A stretch of 64,000 nucleotides of DNA from Dactylonectria macrodidyma. Its lineage: Eukaryota; Ascomycota; Sordariomycetes; Hypocreales; Nectriaceae. The notes under the pieces were generated by a model that had not been told where the DNA came from, did not search any database, and saw only the letters and a program-made list of their open reading frames with translations. The stretch is from NCBI GenBank assembly GCA_020744425.1, contig JAGMUV010000038.1, forward strand, positions 186,001 through 250,000, in the 5' to 3' direction. Of the stretch, positions 29,971-43,200 are shown in pieces. A program made the position numbers and the translations under genes. Within the stretch, counting starts at the first letter, position 1; every line of letters begins with the position of its first letter.

Positions 29971-32900
29971 GCTTTTTTAAATACTAAGTAATTTAATTTA
30001 AAACTTTAAATATCTTACAATTATATTTTAATTATTTATTTAAATAAGTAATGTCTTATATTTAATTAATATAATAATTAACTACATTTTCTTTTAAATT
30101 ATATAATACTATAATATAATTTTAAGAACATAAGAATTATTAAAATTTAAAATTAATTAACATGAAAGATAATAATATTTATAGCTTTTAAAATTGAGTT
30201 ATGTTGAAAATAGTATTTTAAAAACTCATTCATAATTTAAAAAAATAGTTAAGTTATAGTTGCATATTAACATGTTTTTATTAAATTTTTATTTAAAGAT
30301 AAATGTAAAGAAATTTCATAAAGGAAGTTAATTTTTAATTATAAGAACAAAATTTTTTATTAAAATAAAATTAATGGTTAGTTAATAATATTCCTGAAAA
30401 TAATTTAAGTAATATAAATATATAATTATATAAAATATAGTAATATGAAAATAAAAGTTTAAAGGTTTTAATAGTAACGCATTATTTTAAATATATATTA
30501 AATTAAAATCTAAAAAAAACTAAAAGTTACTGTTTAAATTATAGAGAATATCCCTTTTTCTGAATTTAAATGTACAATAAAAGCTCGAACTACTTAAATT
30601 ACTTATAAATTACTTATTTTATAATTTTTGTTTATTTAGAACGTTCTTTAATAAAAATACAATAGTATAAATTGGGAAAGTTATCTTCAAAACACAACTG
30701 TAAGAACTTGATAACTAATAAAAGATATATAGTTGATTTTAAATTAAATAAAACGCCAGTTTAATAGGTAAAAAACCCTATAAGCAACATATATTAAAAA
30801 CTTAAATAAATATACTATAAATCAGACTTTATATTTACTGAAAATAAAAGATTGTAATAGAAAATAGAAATATAAAGAGTTACTACAAGTTAAGAATTTA
30901 ATGATGATTTTAATATATTACATATTACATGTATATATATATAAGGTAGAAATCCATTTTAATAAAAATGAAGAAATCCTTAAAATATGAAATACTGTAG
31001 TAATACAATATAATTTTAAAAATAGAAAGACTATTAAAAAATTAAATATATTTAATTATAAGCTAGTTATATTAATAGCTTTTAAAATAGAATTTTTTTA
31101 AAACTAAATTACATATAATATACTTTTATTAATAAATAGTTTAAGAACTAATATACTAGATATTAAAGGGTTTCATTAAAAGATTTAGTAGAAGAAGGAG
31201 AAGCTTCTAGTTTTCTAGTAGTTAAAGGACAGGAGAAAAGAGTCTATGTATAACTAGATTGACTAATCAATTGAGTTTTTTTATTTTAAAACAATTTAAG
31301 TAAAGGTTTAACTATATAGAAATAAGAGTAATAAGAAATGCAGCAATATGAAAACCAAAGTCTAAATAGCAGTTTAATAGCAATTTTAGTAGTTATAAAT
31401 AATAAATTAATTATTTAAATAATTAATTAAAATATATAAAGTAATTTAAATATTTCAAATTATAAAAATTAAATCAATTAATTAAAATTTCAAATTAAAT
31501 AGTTTAATATATAAAATATTTTATAGAAATCTTATTTTAAAATTCATTTATATTTTTTAATATTTGAGTTTTTAAAGTATATAAATATTTTAAATAGTTA
31601 ATTAAAATTATAAAATTAGTATTTTAATATGATAGAAATTCTACTAATTTTAAATTGCTATTACTTTAATTTTAAATTTAAATTTCCTATATTATTTTTT
31701 CGGTTTTTTTTAGCTATTAAATTGCTAGCTCTTCTTTAAATATGTGCTATTAAAGACTTCAATTTATATCATTTTTATTATTATCTGCATCTTTTTTAAA
31801 AGATAGCTATTTATTAGATATAGATAAAAGGCTTAATAAAATATCTAGTAGTAACTTTTTAATTTATAAGAAAATTCAAAATTGAATATTCTTTTTAAAT
31901 TAAAAAAACTACCTTTTAAATTATTTTAAAAAAAATATTAATAGTTAGAAAGATAATACTAATTAATATTTATAATAAAATTATTAAAAAGTTAGAAGTT
32001 TCAAAGATAATAAATAGAAAAAATACTAGAAAATAAAATAAAAATATTAAAAGCAGAATTACTATTTAAATCAAGGTCCTTAGTAGCACATATTTGAAAT
32101 AGCTGGAAAGAAAAACAAGTAATAATAAGAATAACAGTGTAATAGGCTCAAAATCTAAACTTGAAGTAATAGCAATTTAAAATAACAAGTGTTTCTAAAA
32201 TATAAAATTTACTATTTTAACTAACTCTTTAAAATGCTTTCTTTATATAGTTTAAAAAGCGGAAAAATTAAAATAACTATAAAATAAAACCCCTATAAAA
32301 GCTGTAAAGATTACTTTTTATATATTAAGCTGTTTAATTTTAAATAATTTATTAAATAATCTAATCTCTATAATTTAAAATACTTAAATCACTTTTTATA
32401 TTTTAATTAATTATTTAAATAGATGATTTCTTATTTGTAACTAATAATATAGTCTAAATATGTTATATATTATTTAAAAAAAACAACTTTAATAGATTAT
32501 ATACTAACTATATATATAATATAAAGAACTATGCTAATAGGAAATATTGAGAACTATAATAATATATAATTTTAAAAATATAAAAACTATTAAAATTACA
32601 AAACTATCTAATTATAAGCTGGTTATATTAACAGTTTCTAAATTAGAGTTCTTTTTAAAACTAAATTTCTATAAATATTATAATCTCTTTACAAACCGGA
32701 TTAGATCTATAAAATATAATTCAAAAAGACTAGCAGTTAAATTATAATTATAATACCTATTGTTAATTTAAAAAGGAGACTTCTTATATTTACTAATTTA
32801 TAACTATATTATATAAATAATACAGATTATTTGTAATATAACTTTTATTAATTAAACAGTTTAAAAACTAATAAGGTAGGTAAAAGAAGAGAGATAAAAG

Positions 32901-35900
32901 TCTATTTTTAACTAGGTTACCTAATTAATTGAGTGTTGTTTTATAATAATTTAAATAATATAAACATGTAATGTAGAGTTTATTAATATCTATTTAGTAA
33001 CTTTTAAATAAAATATCAATTTAAAATATTATTCAATAGTTAGAAAATATGTAATAACTATATTAAAATCTCAAAAGCTAAATTCAAATAATTGATATAT
33101 AAATAAAAATTTACAATAAAAAATATATTAAATACAAACTCTATAAAAAAACAAATTTTAAAACTATATAAAATTTCAAATTTAAAAACAAGAAATTTAT
33201 ATTTAAATATATGAAAATAGCTATTTGAAGCCAGATTAAAAAGTAAATATATTACCTGTATTTACTAGCATAATGTTATAAAATATACAATATATTTTTA
33301 ATAGTATTTTCTAAATCATTACATTAGAAGTTTGTTAAAAATATAGTAACTATTTAATAAACCTTTTAAAAAATATTTAAAAAAAAACAAATAGAAAATA
33401 AAAAAAGATATATTGTATTTAATTAAATACATAGACTAGTTAATGAAATATAAGGTTTAAAAATCATTTTAATATCCCGACCATATATCGAGGTCTATTT
33501 ATTAATATTATAAGTAGAAAAAATATTATTATAAATATTAAAATAATTAAAATAATTAAAAAATTAAGTGTGTATTAATTAGTTAAGAATAAATTGATAC
33601 TAAAAAATAATATTGTATATTTTAATAAAATAAAAATAAAAATACTATTTTAAAAGAAATTATTATAAATTATAAAAAAAAAACCAGAACTAGAAAATAA
33701 AATTGTTTTATTTATAAATAGAATAACTTTTATTTAATTTCATAAGTAGATTTCAAAGGAGGAAAAAGAAGTAAGACCTTTTCATTATTATTATTATTAT
33801 TAACTATTAAAACTGCTATTCAGCCTTTTATTTCTACACTGCTACATTTCCTATTACTATATTTCTATGTAAGTATATATTTATATTACTAGAATGGTTA
33901 TAAAATAAGGAATTTAATTAACTACTTAATTTAGTTATAGATAGACTATTTTTACTTCTCTTTTAATTACTAGAATTTATTCTTCCTCTATTACATCCTT
34001 TAATTTATTGCAATTAATATTAAAAACAACTAGAACTTTTTAACATCTGGTTTATTTATTAGTTTTTAAAGTACTTACTAAGAGAAGTTATATTATATAT
34101 AATTTATATAATTTATATAATATAGTTCTAGGCTAGTAAATTAAGAAACTTTCTTTTCATTTGAAATAGCTATTATAATTATAATTATGATTTAATTACT
34201 AATTTCTTTAAATTGTATTTCTTATATTTAGTTTAATTTATAAAAAGATATCTATTTTAAAAAGTAATATAATTAATTTGTAATTAAAGAAATTTGAAAA
34301 TTTAATAGTTTTATTAATTTTACATAGTGTTTAATATTTTAAATACTATTTTATTTTTATTAAAATAGACGTTTATATTATTATATATATAATTAATATA
34401 TAATATATTAAAAATATTTTTATAAATATTGTATAATCAAATATATTCAATAGTTATTTTTTAGTTAAGTCAAGGCTTTTAGCAGTACATATATACCTGG
34501 GGGAGAGGGAGCTAGAGGTTAAATAGCTAAAAACCAAAAAAAACAAGTAGTAATAAGAATAATAGTATAATAGGTTTAAAACCTAAATTTAAAGTAATAG
34601 CAATTTAAAATAACTGGAGTTTTTACTATATTAAAATGTAAATTTTACTGCTTTAAGTAAGATACTTTATACAGCTTGAAAAGCTAGATATTAAAAATGG
34701 TAAAATGGCTATGAAATAAACCAGAAAACTGCAAACACCTTTACATATTATACTATTTAATTTAAAACTTTAAACAATTTACTTTTATAAATATTTAGAT
34801 CTTTTGAAGAAAATTGAAAATAGATATTTTTATTTTTATTTAAAATATTCAAATTACTTTTTACATTTTAATTCGTTCTTTAAATAATTAATTTATTATG
34901 TTTAACTAATAAAATGGTTTAATATATTTGAATCAGAGTTTTAAGCTTTTAAATATAATCAGCCTTTTATTTTAATACCTCTTAAAATGCCAAGAGTTTA
35001 TTACTTATTATATAAAGTATTTTATCTGTAACTTAAAGTATTACCTTTCTAACTCTAATAGTCTCTATTTAAATTTTAAAGAAGATGTAATAGCTAGTAG
35101 TTATTTACTGTAAAGTAGTGCTAATAGTATATATATTTCTTATAGTTATTTTACTTTTGAATACTTTTAAAAAACGCTTTAAAATTACAATATAACGTAT
35201 TCTATTAGTTGTAATTAAATAAAAGTAGAGTTGTATATAACGAAAGCCTGTTATATTAATAAAATTGAGTTATAATAACTCTTTAATATAGTTATAGCTA
35301 GGTAAAGGTATAGTTTTAAATTGAAATTTTATTACATTAAAATTCATAATAATTAAAGATATAATCTTACTATTAAAATAATAATAATAAGATTAATATT
35401 TTTTTCATTTATAAATAATATAATATAAAAGATACTTTAAAATAAAACTAAAAAGCTAAAAAATATTTAGTAAAAAATATGGTATTAAGTGAATGAAGAA
35501 TTTATTAAATATAAAGCTATATATTATAAATTCGTTTCTAAATTCTTATTAATAAAAGTACTACTATATTAGTAAGAAAGTTAATTTTACTTTAAATTTA
35601 ACATTTTACTTTATATATTTAATTTCTTACTTGCTTATATCTACTTTTAAATTAGTTATGAAGGTTTTCTTTTTGAGTATTTAAAACTTTTAAAAGGTAT
35701 TGTAAATGATAATGTAAGTATACTTATTCTTCATTAATAAGGTGGATAAGTATATTACTACGTAATGTCTTCTTTAAAGGTTTTTTATTACTTTTAGTTA
35801 TAGTTTAAATACTGTCTTATATTAAGATTTATTTTTAATAATATATTTCTATTACTAGTAATATAATAGAATATAATAGAAATATATTTATTGCACCTTA

Positions 35901-38440
35901 TTTAATTTAATTATATTTAATATTTTAATATTTTAATACACCTCTTTTATTTCTTAAAAATTTGAAATTAAAAGTACCTATTTAATTTTAAAATGAAATT
36001 ACACATTTAAATAAAATTAACTTATAAAGTTAAATCCTCCTCTATTTAAACCAATATTTTTAACAAACTATAAATAAGTTCATTATTATAATAAAATATT
36101 TATATAAAGTATATTATTATAATTAAAATATGAATAGATTGTTAAATGAACATATTTAAAATAGTAGTTTATAATTATTAAATAAAAGTCTAATAAGTTA
36201 TTACAAAATGTGTTATATATATACATATATATATTATATTATTTATTTAATTCCAAAAGTTTATTATAGCTTAATTATTCTAAAAAGTTAATAATAGCAA
36301 AGCTTATATTCTAATATAATAAAAACTCTATGTATTTTAAATTACTATTATTTAAAACTTAGGTTTTAAAGCTTTTATACTATAATTGACAATTAATTTT
36401 TTTCAATCTTCAATTTCCAGCCCCTGTCTATTTATATGCTATTAAAGACTATAACTTTAATATAAAAGATTTCAATATAAAAATAATTTTAAATATCTTT
36501 CTATTACTACTAATATAAATTATGTTACTAGAATATATAGGCTTATATATATATTAAAATAAGAAGCCTTACATAATTTCTTTTTTTAAATTTATTTATT
36601 TTTAATATATTATATTATTTATATAATATAATATTTAACTTCTATAATTATAAATATCTTTAGGTTTTTTATATTGTAATATAAGAAAGTGAAAAAGATA
36701 TGTTACAAAATTAAGTAAATTATTTTAATATTCAATATATAACTTATTAATATATTTAAAATAAATAAATAAATGCTTTTTATAATTTAAAAATTAGATT
36801 TTAATTTAATTTTCTTATTTAAATATATAAAAAATGATTTTTATATTTTAATATTAATTAAAGTGTGCTAAACTATTATATAATATCTTATATATATATA
36901 TATTATATGCCTTATTTAATTCTAGGAGATTATTTTAATATTTAATAAGTTATATAATTTAAAACTATAAAAAGATAAACTTATAACTTAGAATTATAAT
37001 GAGCTTAAAATGAAATAAATGAAAAGCTTTTATAGAGCTTTTATTATATAATAATTTTACTTTCTCATATTTAGCGTTTCTATTTAGCTTTTTAATTAAG
37101 ATTCTCTAGCTATTTAGTACATTTTAAAAACTTAAAATAATAAGGCTTATATTTTAATATAGTAGAAATTCTAGTTATTTTAAAGTTCTATTTTAAACTT
37201 GAATTTTGAGCTTTTATACTGTTATTTATTATTAGGGTTTTTTTTTACTATTTAATCTCTATTCCTTTTTAAAATGTGTACTACTGAGAACTATAACTTT
37301 AATTTATAATAGTTTATATATTAGAAATATAGTTTAAAGTTACAATTCAATTTTTATATTATGAATTTTCTTAAAAATATAAAAGACTAATATTTTATAT
37401 TTAAAAGCTATATTTAGAAAGTATATATAGTATTATATACAGCTTTTTATATATTCTCTATATAATATATTATTTACATATTATATTGTTTACTTCTAGA
37501 AATTTATTAAAACTTTTAATAAACAACTTAAATTTAAATTTAAAATAATAAAATAAAATACCTTCAGTTTATATACTATTAAAATACAAGCTTCATTATT
37601 TAATAAAATTTTTAAAATAGCTGAAATAAATAGTTAAAAAAAAAAAATTATTAATGTAAGTTATATAAGAGCTCTGTATTTAATAAGCTTTTTATATCTT
37701 TAATTTATTATAACTTTAGCTTTTTAAAACTTAAAATTATTGTATGTCTAATTTATTATAATATAACTGGCTTTTCATATAAATTATTTACATAATAAAT
37801 TATATAGCTAGCTATATAGAACAACTTCTTTATACTATATTATATAAGAAAATATATTTAATTTTTAAAAGTGTTAAACTTCTTTAAATTATAATATATT
37901 CCTTTATTATTATGTTAATTAATATACAATTAAAAAAAGTTCAATATTATAATTTAAAGGTCTTATAAAAGAAATTTATTTCTTTTAATTTGAAAACTTG
38001 TAATAAGACTTAATTAATAATAATTTATTAAATTATATATTTATTTTATAAAATTATTAAAAGTATATTCTTTTAAAAATAATAGGGTTATTTATTAAAT
38101 CAACCTCTTTCAACTAAACTAGCTAATTTCAGCATTTATTACACATTTAAAATTAAAAAGATGAGTTAAGTTATAAGTTAAAAACTAAGTTTTAATATTC
38201 TTCAATACTATTTAATTTATATATAAAATAATCTTTTTATATTAATATTAATTAAAATACTTTAATATAACTAAAATAAAAGTTATTTAAAGGCTTTTTA
38301 TATAAATTACTTTATTGTAATTTTAATATAATTTTAATTATATTATGATGTAACTTCTTATAATTGTAAATAGTATTTTTAACTTACTGAAAACTGACTT
38401 ATTACGTATTATATTATTTATACACTTTTTAAAATTTAAC

Positions 38441-39143
38441 TAATTTTGGAACCCCCGTTAGCGATTCGCCGTGTTATATCGGCTGCTGCAGGCACTATCG
38501 TCAAATGTTGGGATGAATTGCTTGTATTCATGTGTTGTGGGTGACCTGTGTCCTCACTTGCTGCTTGAGGTTTTGGAGCAAGCTCTATATGCCTTTTCTA
38601 TGCTATGTGGAATCAACTGGAAGCTGCTTGCTAAGCCTGTGTGGCAATAGGTGGCAACTATCATCTTTGATGACAATATTTATCCGCCTTTCAAGGGTCT
38701 ATTTACCGAGTCTCTATGGTATTACACCTACATGACCCTGTCAGTAACTCTACAGCTATTAAATTACGCTCCTCACTCGTCTTAATAGGCATCTCACACT
38801 AAGGAGGAACAATACACAAGACTAGTAAGTACAAAGTAAGTTATCTACACAACAATAAACTAAGGACTGTATTTAGAACGTGCCCTTGCTAACTCTGGGG
38901 AACGATAGTAAATGTAGTGAATGACTCTTTTGATGAGATATTACGATATATCGCACATGAGTTAGGCCATCTGACATAAAGCCAAGACCTGACACTCAAC
39001 TAGTAACAAGCTTCATAGTTGGACCCGCGGATTGCCTATACGGGGCACCCCCGGCGACGCCTTCGGGGAATAGCGACTGGCCTTGATGTTGGGTCGGTAC
39101 TGGGGTGCTACAAGATATAAATCATAAGGTCTGAACGTCGAGA
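38441..39143. other. GC-normal border region without a recognisable gene
   Basis: Base composition returns to normal abruptly at about 38450 (GGAACCCCCGTTAGCG). A 67-codon frame at 38532-38735 has no family resemblance. The stretch 39019-39110 is GC-rich (GGGGCACCCCCGG) but unassigned; it may be transposon sequence of unknown type. Confidence 0.4.
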
Positions 39144-39593
39144 TTAGCCCCGTGCTTCCTCAGATAACGCAGCATCTCGAATAAAATAATTCGTCACAGC
39201 GTTGGCGCAGTAGACCATGTCTTGCTCTGGTTCCCATGTTGGAGACAGCCGGTCTTTCCATTTGACGGCAAGAAAGCATTCTCCGGTGCTTGATGCATAA
39301 TGCCCTACTATCTTTTCGAATTTGCATTCTGGCTCCTGTGAGCTGAAGCCTGATGGCTGAGACGGGTCCTGCCACATCCTGAAGCCTGTCCCGTCGTTGA
39401 ATACCCAGAGAAGGCATTCATTAAGTAGCCAATCCCAAGATTCGCCGTCTTGAGTCTCTGCAAGAACACCGTAAAAGATCCAGCCATTCACATGGGTGGT
39501 AACGAGCACTTCCCTCACAGTGACCTGAGCCGACCAAGGCGTTTCTATTTGTGTTCCCCTGTCAGGGATTTGTGGGTAAATCGGGATGATCAT
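39144..39593 (-). CDS. Small chromodomain-like protein, 149 aa
   Basis: Intronless frame. Residues about 90-125 (FEKIVGHYASSTGECFLAVK then WKDRLSPTWEPEQDM) follow the chromodomain pattern h-E-x-I-h-x-H ... h-x-V-K-W-x-D/G ... T-W-E-P-E. Chromodomains bind methylated histone tails or are carried by retrotransposon integrases. The N-terminal 80 residues are not integrase-like, and no other retroelement domain is adjacent. It could be a host gene, as small chromodomain-like proteins are common in repeat-rich fungal regions. The location between heterochromatin-like DNA and a copia element is notable but not proof of function. Confidence 0.55.
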   Translation of the reverse strand: MIIPIYPQIPDRGTQIETPWSAQVTVREVLVTTHVNGWIFYGVLAETQDGESWDWLLNECLLWVFNDGTGFRMWQDPSQPSGFSSQEPECKFEKIVGHYASSTGECFLAVKWKDRLSPTWEPEQDMVYCANAVTNYFIRDAALSEEARG

Positions 39594-39747
39594 CGTCCGT
39601 GGATGTACATCAAATGCTACGCTATGAGTGGAAATAACTCAAGGTGACGAGGCGATAGGATAAGTATAGAATATCGGGTTGGGGGAAGCGGGGGCTAAGT
39701 CGTGGGATAATATATATGGTTTTTAGGCTCCTCCTAGCCTAACAATC

Positions 39748-39926
39748 TTACGTTTTCGTCGAAAGACCGGAGACCAGTGCCTTGAGCAACTTCGGACTCT
39801 CAACGAGGACGAATTCTCCCTTACTACCCGTAGCGGCCAAACTGATGGCGGGACACAACAGCTGGTGATCCAGGCCGCGAAATGTGTCCGCCAATTGAAT
39901 GTTAAATGTTTCCTGCCCGGACCATG
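39748..39926 (-). pseudogene. 3' end of an unknown gene, interrupted by the copia element
   Basis: From the copia insertion point the minus frame reads TWSGQETFNIQLADTFRGLD to SPKLLKALVSGLSTKT and a stop at 39748, with protein-like composition. On the far side of the element (45906 on, minus) the nearest in-frame sequence has a stop, unless the AT-AG just before it is a splice acceptor. It may be the last exon of a gene broken by the insertion; the evidence is thin. Confidence 0.25.
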
Positions 39927-40193
39927 TGTCAGACAATTGGCTCCACAGGGATCATTGTTGGCATCGGTCAATTGATGAGAATTATCTAAGGAGCAAGAAC
40001 TCAATGACAAGATGCACTGAGCCGTGCAGCTCTTTTATACACAAATGAAAGCGTTGGCTGCTTAGGCAGCAGCCTGCTGCTTGACGCTAATTATGGTCGT
40101 TCACTCTCATCGTGAACAAGTTCACGATGATCGTGATCCTTGCCTCATTTCGACGGCAGCTGCTCTAGTGGGGCCGGGGCTTGATATGCGACA
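39927..40193 (-). repeat. 3' LTR of the copia element
   Basis: TG..CA ends (TGTCAGACAATTGG ... GATATGCGACA). It contains the near-palindrome ATCGTGAACAAGTTCACGAT. Reads GCATCGGTC where the other LTR has GCACCAGTC. Confidence 0.95.
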
Positions 40194-40266
40194 CACCCCC
40201 CAGCGTTGAGTGATCAAGTCGACGCTGCTAGAAGCTATCACAACCAGCCATAAAATCACCATCATC

Positions 40267-43200
40267 CTATTGCATAGCTTGGTCTCCCAAGCCCACCTCC
40301 CTCTTGATATCGACCAAATTCAGCATTGAGCGGAAGTGCTCAAACTTAGATCTGGACAGAGCTTTCGTCAAGCCGTCTGCTGGCATTTGATCAGTCTTGA
40401 GGTATTCCACCAGAAATCTACCTTTCTTGAATTCCTGCTTCAGCCACATGTTCTGGACGTCAACATGTCGCAACTTCGTCGTAATTCTCTGGTTCTCCTC
40501 AACCACAAGTCGGATCGACTGAAGATTGTCGCAGTATATCTTAAGTGGTCCAAGATCAAGAGAGATATCCCTGAGAAGGCGGTCTAGGGCGTAGCTCTCC
40601 TTGGCTGTTCTTTCTAGGCTCAAGATTTCTGCTTCAGTTGTCGAAGTCGTGACTGTGTCTTGGAGACCAGCCTTCCATACGACGGGTCCGTTGAACAGTG
40701 TCATGACATATCCCTGCGATGAGCGTCGGGTCTCGATGTCATCTGCAAATGACGCATCACTTGCGATCACAAGAGCCTCTCCTGCGTGCATCCCATCATA
40801 GATGATGGCAAGGAATCTCGTCGCGTAGAGGTAACGAATGCATTGGTTGGCTGCAGCAAGATGTTCAGGCGATGGGTTCGTCAAGAACCTTGCAAGCTGG
40901 GCTGCTGCTCGCGCTATGTCCGGTCTGGTCATAACTGCGATATACATCAAAGACCCAACGCGTTCTTGATACGCTTTGACTTCTTCCTTGGTGGCCTGTC
41001 CGTCATATTTGACAAGAGGGATCGTTGTGATCGGGATCGATGGCACTCGAAGTTTTGAGTCGTAGAGCTTGAATTTTCGTGCGATTTTCTCAACGTAAGC
41101 GTCTTGGCAGAGGTAGATCTTCCGATTTGGTCGATCCCTAATAACTCTGATGCCAAGATACCATTTGAACTCTTCTTCGCGCAGGCTGTATTTGCATTGG
41201 AGATGTTGAACGAGGTTGTCTACCACCTGCTTCTCTTGCCGTGTGCTGAGGATCAGGATATCGTCAACATAGACAAGAACTAGGATCTTGCCATTGGTAA
41301 AGACGCAGGGTTCTTCATCCGTGCGATCAATCCCTGCTTCCTTGAGCGCCTCAGAAATCTCGTTATACCAAAGGAGTGGAGCTTCGCGAAGGCCGTAGAG
41401 GGCCTTGTCGAGTTCCGCGATCATGGTTGACGTTTCCCCTGGCTTCAGGAAACCAAGTTCCACATATCCCTTGGGAAGCTGAACGTAGACGGGTTGGTCC
41501 TTCTTGAGGTCGCTGTAGAGGAATGCGTTCCCAACGTCGAATTGTCGAATCTCGAGATCGAATCGTGCCGCTGTTGCCATCATGATCCTGAAGGTCTTTG
41601 CTGCAAGCGTGGCGGCATAAGTTTCCAGTCCGCCATCGTCATCTTGGAGATCCCCACGGACACAGACGCGAGCCTTGCACCTTTGGAGGTAACCATCTTG
41701 ATCGAATTTATAGGTGAATACCCACTTCAACGGAAGGGGCAGTCCACGAGCTTTATCGCGTTCGACCAGTCTCCAGGTGCCTCGTCGGAGGAGATCGTGT
41801 AATTCCTTTCTTATGGCTGCTTTGAATTCTGGGCCCATTGGGTGGTCTTCTAGATCCTGATATCGTTTGGGAAGTCGTACAAGTTCATCCCGGTGAAATC
41901 GATGATCTCGTGCCGTCTTGGAGACTGCGGCGAGAAAGACGCTATGAAATGTTGCGAGGTTTCCCTCTGGATGTTGATCGGTTGGAAGCTGGGTAGTGAA
42001 AACGCTGTGCACGTTATCATCATACTTCCGATTTGGCTTTGGTGTCCGGTCACTCTTGCGAGTCGGTTGGTCACCGTAGAGTTCCTTTTGGCTGCGGCGT
42101 GTGCGCGTTTTGCCGCGAGCTTCAGGAGTTGTTTGGTCACCTGACGGCTGCTTGTCCGGTTGCATGCTATTGCCTTCTGGGGAAGGTCGCCGGCGTGGGT
42201 TCAGCGGTTGAACTACGATCGTGTCCCGGGTGACTCCTTCAGGACTAAGATCGCGTGACTCAGTTGAACTTGGAATGGCATGACTTGGCTCGATGTCTTC
42301 GAATCGGCTGTCTGGCGATGGGGCAGCTGATCTTTGCATCGGAGGGCCATGATATTCGTCAAGGTCACTGTCTGGACCAGCCACGGACCGTTGGGCAGGT
42401 GAATTCGGGTCTGTTTGCAACGGCGGGTCTGGTGTTGAAGTGTTCGAGCCGGTTGACCCGAAAGCTGGTGAGGCGTCCCTACTGACCAGCTGTGGTGTTG
42501 GGTCCGGCGTCGGAAGGATTGGTGGTTCGCCCAGAGGTGTGAGAAGTCTTTGCGATAGAGGCTGTACAGGCTGTGACGTGCTGTCTGCAGCACCTGAAGT
42601 GGCTCCTCTAGCGTCTTCCACCCCCGAGTTCGAACCGTCTGGGTTGAAATCCAAGATGTGGTCATCGAACTCATAGAGAAATTCGTCCAAGATCGTGTCC
42701 CAGTCTCGCCGAGGAAGTGGCTCCAACGCCTGCGGTGTTGGTCTGTATTCCACGACCGCTTCCGTCTCGAGCTGTTCTTCTTTCTCTGGGTCAAAGAATT
42801 CCTCTTCATTGAATCGTACGTCTCGGGACAGGATGACCTGATTGAGCTTGGGGACCCAGATACGATAGATATTGCTAGCATGATAACCAACGAGATATCC
42901 AACGTGTGCTCGTGGGCCAAGCTTGAACTGATTGATGTCTTTCCCGGCCTTATAGCGGCTGTTTAAGGGATATGCTTTGCATCCATACGCATAAATCCCG
43001 CGCCAGTCTGGTCGGAGGTCCTTTGTTGCATCAAAATCGACGTTTGGTGGTCTATACCATCAAAAGTGCTGGTGAAACCAACGGTCCATCTTCTCCTTGG
43101 GTGACATCCACTCGTTCCTGCGGCTGGGAAGGATATTATGTATCCAAACGGCTGCACGGTAGAATTCTGGCCAGAGATCTTGCGGAAGGAGGCCAATCAT

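Larger units (their letters stand above)
16840..38440. repeat. 21.6-kb AT-rich block of RIP-type repeat debris
   Basis: The block is almost exclusively A/T, TA- and AAT-rich, with virtually no CG dinucleotides and no credible coding sequence outside a GC-normal island at 26.3-27.2 kb. Long stretches recur with C-to-T-like and G-to-A-like differences. The CCTTAGCAGCACA..CAGAAGG-type repeat recurs near 22.25-22.48, 26.34-26.56, 32.08-32.30 and 34.46-34.70 kb, and inverted near 28.5, 31.65, 36.3 and 37.1-37.3 kb. A second set lies near 21.2-21.4, 25.0-25.25 and 33.8-34.1 kb, inverted near 31.15 and 32.87 kb. Such blocks in ascomycetes are old transposon nests, often heterochromatic and sometimes centromeric or subtelomeric. 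Exact base composition was not computed. Confidence 0.85.

Noticed and set aside
32547..32747. 66-codon ORF in the AT-rich block
   Set aside because: Lys/Ile/Asn/Tyr-only composition is what AT-rich DNA yields by chance; no conserved motif.
40021..40193. Near-palindrome ATCGTGAACAAGTTCACGAT as a separate operator-like site
   Set aside because: It is part of both LTRs of the copia element and therefore belongs to the retrotransposon.
42213..42920. 235-codon frame overlapping the copia polyprotein on the same strand
   Set aside because: It is an out-of-frame shadow; the polyprotein frame carries the recognisable pol domains.
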